Shown in pieces: positions 62,084-64,000 of a stretch of 64,000 nt of DNA. Positions within the stretch are counted from its first letter, which is position 1. Every line of letters begins with the position of its first letter. Made by a program: the position numbers and the translations under genes. The stretch is taken from NCBI GenBank assembly GCA_019459525.1, contig JAIBEY010000042.1, forward strand, positions 62,001 to 126,000, given 5' to 3'. The notes beneath the pieces were generated by a model. It did no database searches and was not told where the DNA came from. It saw only the letters and a list, made by a program, of their open reading frames with translations. The stretch is from Prolixibacteraceae bacterium (GTDB taxonomy: Bacteria > Bacteroidota > Bacteroidia > Bacteroidales > Prolixibacteraceae).

Positions 62084-62159
62084 AACACAATAGATTTTAA
62101 ACATACAAATCCTTCGGATTTAAAAATTACTCTATGTGACCTATGTGTCTATGTGGTTC
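62066..62159. repeat. Complete dispersed inverted repeat overlapping the cbiP 3' end
   Basis: The left arm AACCACATAGGCACATAG (62066-62083) pairs with CTATGTGTCTATGTGGTT in the right arm CTATGTGACCTATGTGTCTATGTGGTTC (62132-62159). Between them is an AT-rich spacer with its own hairpin AAATCC-TTC-GGATTT. The left arm encodes the last residues and stop codon of cbiP. It sits between cbiP and btuR and could act as a weak attenuator. Confidence 0.7.
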
Positions 62160-62173
62160 AAAAATAATTAATT

Positions 62174-62701
62174 ATGAAAACAGGATTAATACACATTTAT
62201 ACCGGCGAAGGAAAAGGAAAAACCACCGCGTCGGTTGGATTGGCTGTTCGGGCGCTGGGACACGGCCTGAAAGTTTGTTATGCGCATTTCAATAAGCGGC
62301 CTGAATTGTATGGTTACAACGAGATTCAGAGTTTGCAGAAGCTGGGAGCCACAATCCTCGGATTTACCGAAGGGCATTGGTCGTTTAACCCCAAAGTCAC
62401 CCGCGAGAGTAGCCGCGAAGACGTTAAAAACGGGCTGATCCAGTTGTCGGGATTTATTCAGGCTGAAAACCTGGATTTGCTTATTCTGGACGAAATCCTG
62501 ATCTCGGTGCGCGATGGCATACTGGCCGAAGACGAATTGCTCGAATTTATCGCACAAAAACCAGCCAAACTCGAACTGGTATTGACAGGCCGTGGCGCCA
62601 GCGACGGATTGATTGAAGTGGCCGATTACGTCAGCTACATCCAGAAAGTAAAGCACCCATTCGACCGGAAAATATACAGCCGCGAGGGCATCGAGTTTTA
62701 A
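62174..62701 (+). CDS. btuR: Cob(I)alamin adenosyltransferase (CobA/BtuR type)
   Basis: 175 residues. It begins MKTGLIHIYTGEGKGKTTASVGLAVRA, the P-loop (TGEGKGKTT, 10-18) that in this family binds ATP in reverse orientation. Further landmarks are LDLLILDEILISVRDG and LVLTGRGASDGLIEVADYVS, and the closing KHPFDRKIYSREGIEF. It transfers the adenosyl group to cob(I)inamide or cob(I)alamin, making the coenzyme form used by the downstream steps. Confidence 0.95.
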   Translation: MKTGLIHIYTGEGKGKTTASVGLAVRALGHGLKVCYAHFNKRPELYGYNEIQSLQKLGATILGFTEGHWSFNPKVTRESSREDVKNGLIQLSGFIQAENLDLLILDEILISVRDGILAEDELLEFIAQKPAKLELVLTGRGASDGLIEVADYVSYIQKVKHPFDRKIYSREGIEF

Positions 62702-62826
62702 TTCGTGACTTAAAAGGCCCGGATCGGACAAAAAAGAAACAGAATGTGGCTCAGGATGGTGACGAATGCCTGCGAATGACTAATTTTGGCATGTTTTTAA
62801 TAAAAAAACACACTCGCGTGATTGAA

Positions 62827-63849
62827 ATGCAGAAAAAATACCTTCAATGGGTACTCTATCTGGCCGGATTGCTTGTCCTGCTTGTTGCTTCGGTGATTTT
62901 GTCGCTGTCGGTTGGCGAAATGAACCTCGGGTTTATGGATGTTTTCAGCATTCTCAGCAAAGGCCACGAAAGCATGGAATATACCATTGTAAGCCAGATT
63001 CGTCTTCCGCGCGTCCTGCTCGGGATTGCTGTCGGAGGCGCGCTTAGTCTTTCTGGAATATTGTTACAAGGCGTTTACCGCAATCCGCTGGTCGAACCTT
63101 ATACGCTGGGTATTTCAGGAGGTGCGTCGCTGGGTGTGGCTTTTGTCATTGTGTTCGGGTTGCATCAGCTCGTTGGGTCGTTTATGCTCCCGGCCGCTGG
63201 TTTTGCCGGGTCATTCCTGATTATTTTTCTGGTTTACACCATCAGTACCCGAAATGGCCGGGTGAATATCCAAACCATGCTGCTTACCGGGGTGATGGTC
63301 AGCTTTATTGCGTCGTCGTCGATGATGTTGCTGATGGCTACCACCAGTTCCGAAAACCTGCACGGTATTGTTTTCTGGATCATGGGCTCGCTCGACGAAC
63401 CCGACATGTCGTTGATTTACATCACGCTGGCGCTTTCCATTTGCTCGCTGTTTGCTTCCTACCTGTTTGTGCAGCCGCTTAATGCCTTGCGTTTGGGTGA
63501 GGAAAAAGCCAAACACCTCGGAATTAATACCGATACCGCCATCAAACTTTTGTTTCTGCTGGCTTCGTTGCTGGCCGGCGTTTCGGTTGCTGTGGCTGGT
63601 GTCATTGGTTTTGTTGGTCTGATTATCCCGCATTTGATGCGGCTTTTGGTAGGCTCTGATTACCGCATTCTACTGGTTACTTCTTTTTTGTCGGGTTCTA
63701 TTTTCCTGGTTATTTCAGATGTTATTGCCCGAACCATCATATCGCCCAACGAATTACCCATTGGTGTTATCACCGGAATTGCCGGTGGTATTGCTTTTCT
63801 GCTGATGATGAGCCGCACTTCCATCCGTTCACTCAATAAAAGCCGATGA
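62827..63849 (+). CDS. btuC: BtuC-like FecCD-family ABC permease
   Basis: The ATG at 62827 (MQKKYLQWVLYLAGLLVLLV) starts directly before the first transmembrane helix and is preferred over the track start 27 codons upstream. The 340-residue protein has about ten helices and FecCD signatures: RLPRVLLGIAVGGALSLSGILLQGVYRNPLVEPYTLGISGGA, LGINTDTAIKLLFLLASLLAGVSVAVAGVIGFVGLIIPH and PNELPIGVITGIAGG. With BtuF and the next gene it should form the corrinoid importer. Confidence 0.93.
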   Translation: MQKKYLQWVLYLAGLLVLLVASVILSLSVGEMNLGFMDVFSILSKGHESMEYTIVSQIRLPRVLLGIAVGGALSLSGILLQGVYRNPLVEPYTLGISGGASLGVAFVIVFGLHQLVGSFMLPAAGFAGSFLIIFLVYTISTRNGRVNIQTMLLTGVMVSFIASSSMMLLMATTSSENLHGIVFWIMGSLDEPDMSLIYITLALSICSLFASYLFVQPLNALRLGEEKAKHLGINTDTAIKLLFLLASLLAGVSVAVAGVIGFVGLIIPHLMRLLVGSDYRILLVTSFLSGSIFLVISDVIARTIISPNELPIGVITGIAGGIAFLLMMSRTSIRSLNKSR

Positions 63850-64000
63850 GCAACATCCTAACTATACAAAACCTGAATTGCGGATATCCCAAATTCCAGT
63901 TGTCCGACATCAACTTCGACATTCCAAAAGGTTCGTTTGCCGGAATTATAGGCCCCAACGGATCGGGAAAAACCACACTTTTCAGAGCTATTACCGGAAT
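63846..64000 (+). CDS. btuD: BtuD-like ABC ATPase (5' part only)
   Basis: The start overlaps the btuC stop by ATGA. About 51 codons are visible before the window ends: MSNILTIQNLNCGYPKFQL, then Walker A GPNGSGKTT (36-44). This is the ATP-binding subunit of the corrinoid (or similar FecCD-type) importer. It is missing from the ORF track because it runs off the edge. Confidence 0.88.
   Translation, partial: MSNILTIQNLNCGYPKFQLSDINFDIPKGSFAGIIGPNGSGKTTLFRAITG

Noticed and set aside
62186-62731. 181-residue minus-strand ORF
   Set aside because: Shadow of btuR/cobA, whose P-loop and family motifs are clear on the plus strand.
1-64000. tRNA, rRNA, CRISPR arrays, transposases, prophage or integrase genes
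   Set aside because: No T-loop-like GTTCRA patterns with matching acceptor stems, no regular spacer repeats and no recombinase motifs were seen; a dedicated tRNA scan would be needed to be certain.

Overview
The window looks like a chromosomal segment of a Bacteroidota bacterium, probably in the Bacteroidales/Marinilabiliales part of the phylum (the order is inferred and not secure). The evidence is the repeated TAnnTTTG-type -7 promoter boxes, mostly absent Shine-Dalgarno sequences, Bacteroidota-restricted families (DUF4296, DUF5723, DUF2723, DUF6427-like), many small outer-membrane barrels and SPII lipoproteins, and the L13-S9-S2-EF-Ts operon. I saw no tRNA, rRNA, CRISPR array, prophage or transposase.

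Layout. 0-9 kb: a truncated GH3-family gene, cvpA, tyrS, a Wzz-like/O-antigen-ligase pair, then a minus-strand cobalamin riboswitch with a terminator but no gene, followed by a DUF4296 lipoprotein, an unknown gene, a radical SAM protein, DUF2147 and a small barrel protein. 9-15.4 kb: a MarR-controlled RND efflux operon. 15.5-22 kb: flavin reductase, M3 peptidase, a PAP2-like membrane protein with rpoN, and DUF5723. 22.4-28.3 kb: a MacAB-TolC-like ABC efflux operon with two separate FtsX-type permeases. 28.6-38.5 kb: corA, a minus-strand DUF2723/deacetylase/purD/DUF6427 operon, and the translation operon. 39-48.7 kb: glycosyltransferase, second O-antigen ligase, 3-methyladenine glycosylase, outer-membrane barrel, POT-like transporter, ctpA, a membrane-tethered receiver protein and coaX.

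48.7-64 kb is a large vitamin B12 locus with two plus-strand cobalamin riboswitches. The first heads a PP-loop ATPase gene, btuF, cobD and cbiB. The second heads btuB, cobU, cobT, cobS, cobC, a second cobT, cbiP/cobQ, btuR/cobA, btuC and btuD (cut by the window edge). Together these cover outer- and inner-membrane corrinoid uptake, adenosylation, amidation, aminopropanol attachment and nucleotide-loop assembly. No corrin-ring genes are visible, so this part is salvage and late biosynthesis; ring genes could lie beyond the right edge.

The most unusual points are: (1) the gene-less cobalamin riboswitch at 5.6 kb, whose L5 and L13 loops show a compensatory change relative to the other two copies, suggesting it is intact; (2) two cobT paralogues that both keep the catalytic motifs; (3) a PP-loop ATPase as first gene under a B12 riboswitch; (4) inverted dispersed repeats through the B12 locus, one supplying the C-terminus of CbiP and another apparently split by a toxin-antitoxin pair; (5) a receiver domain fused only to a C-terminal membrane anchor.
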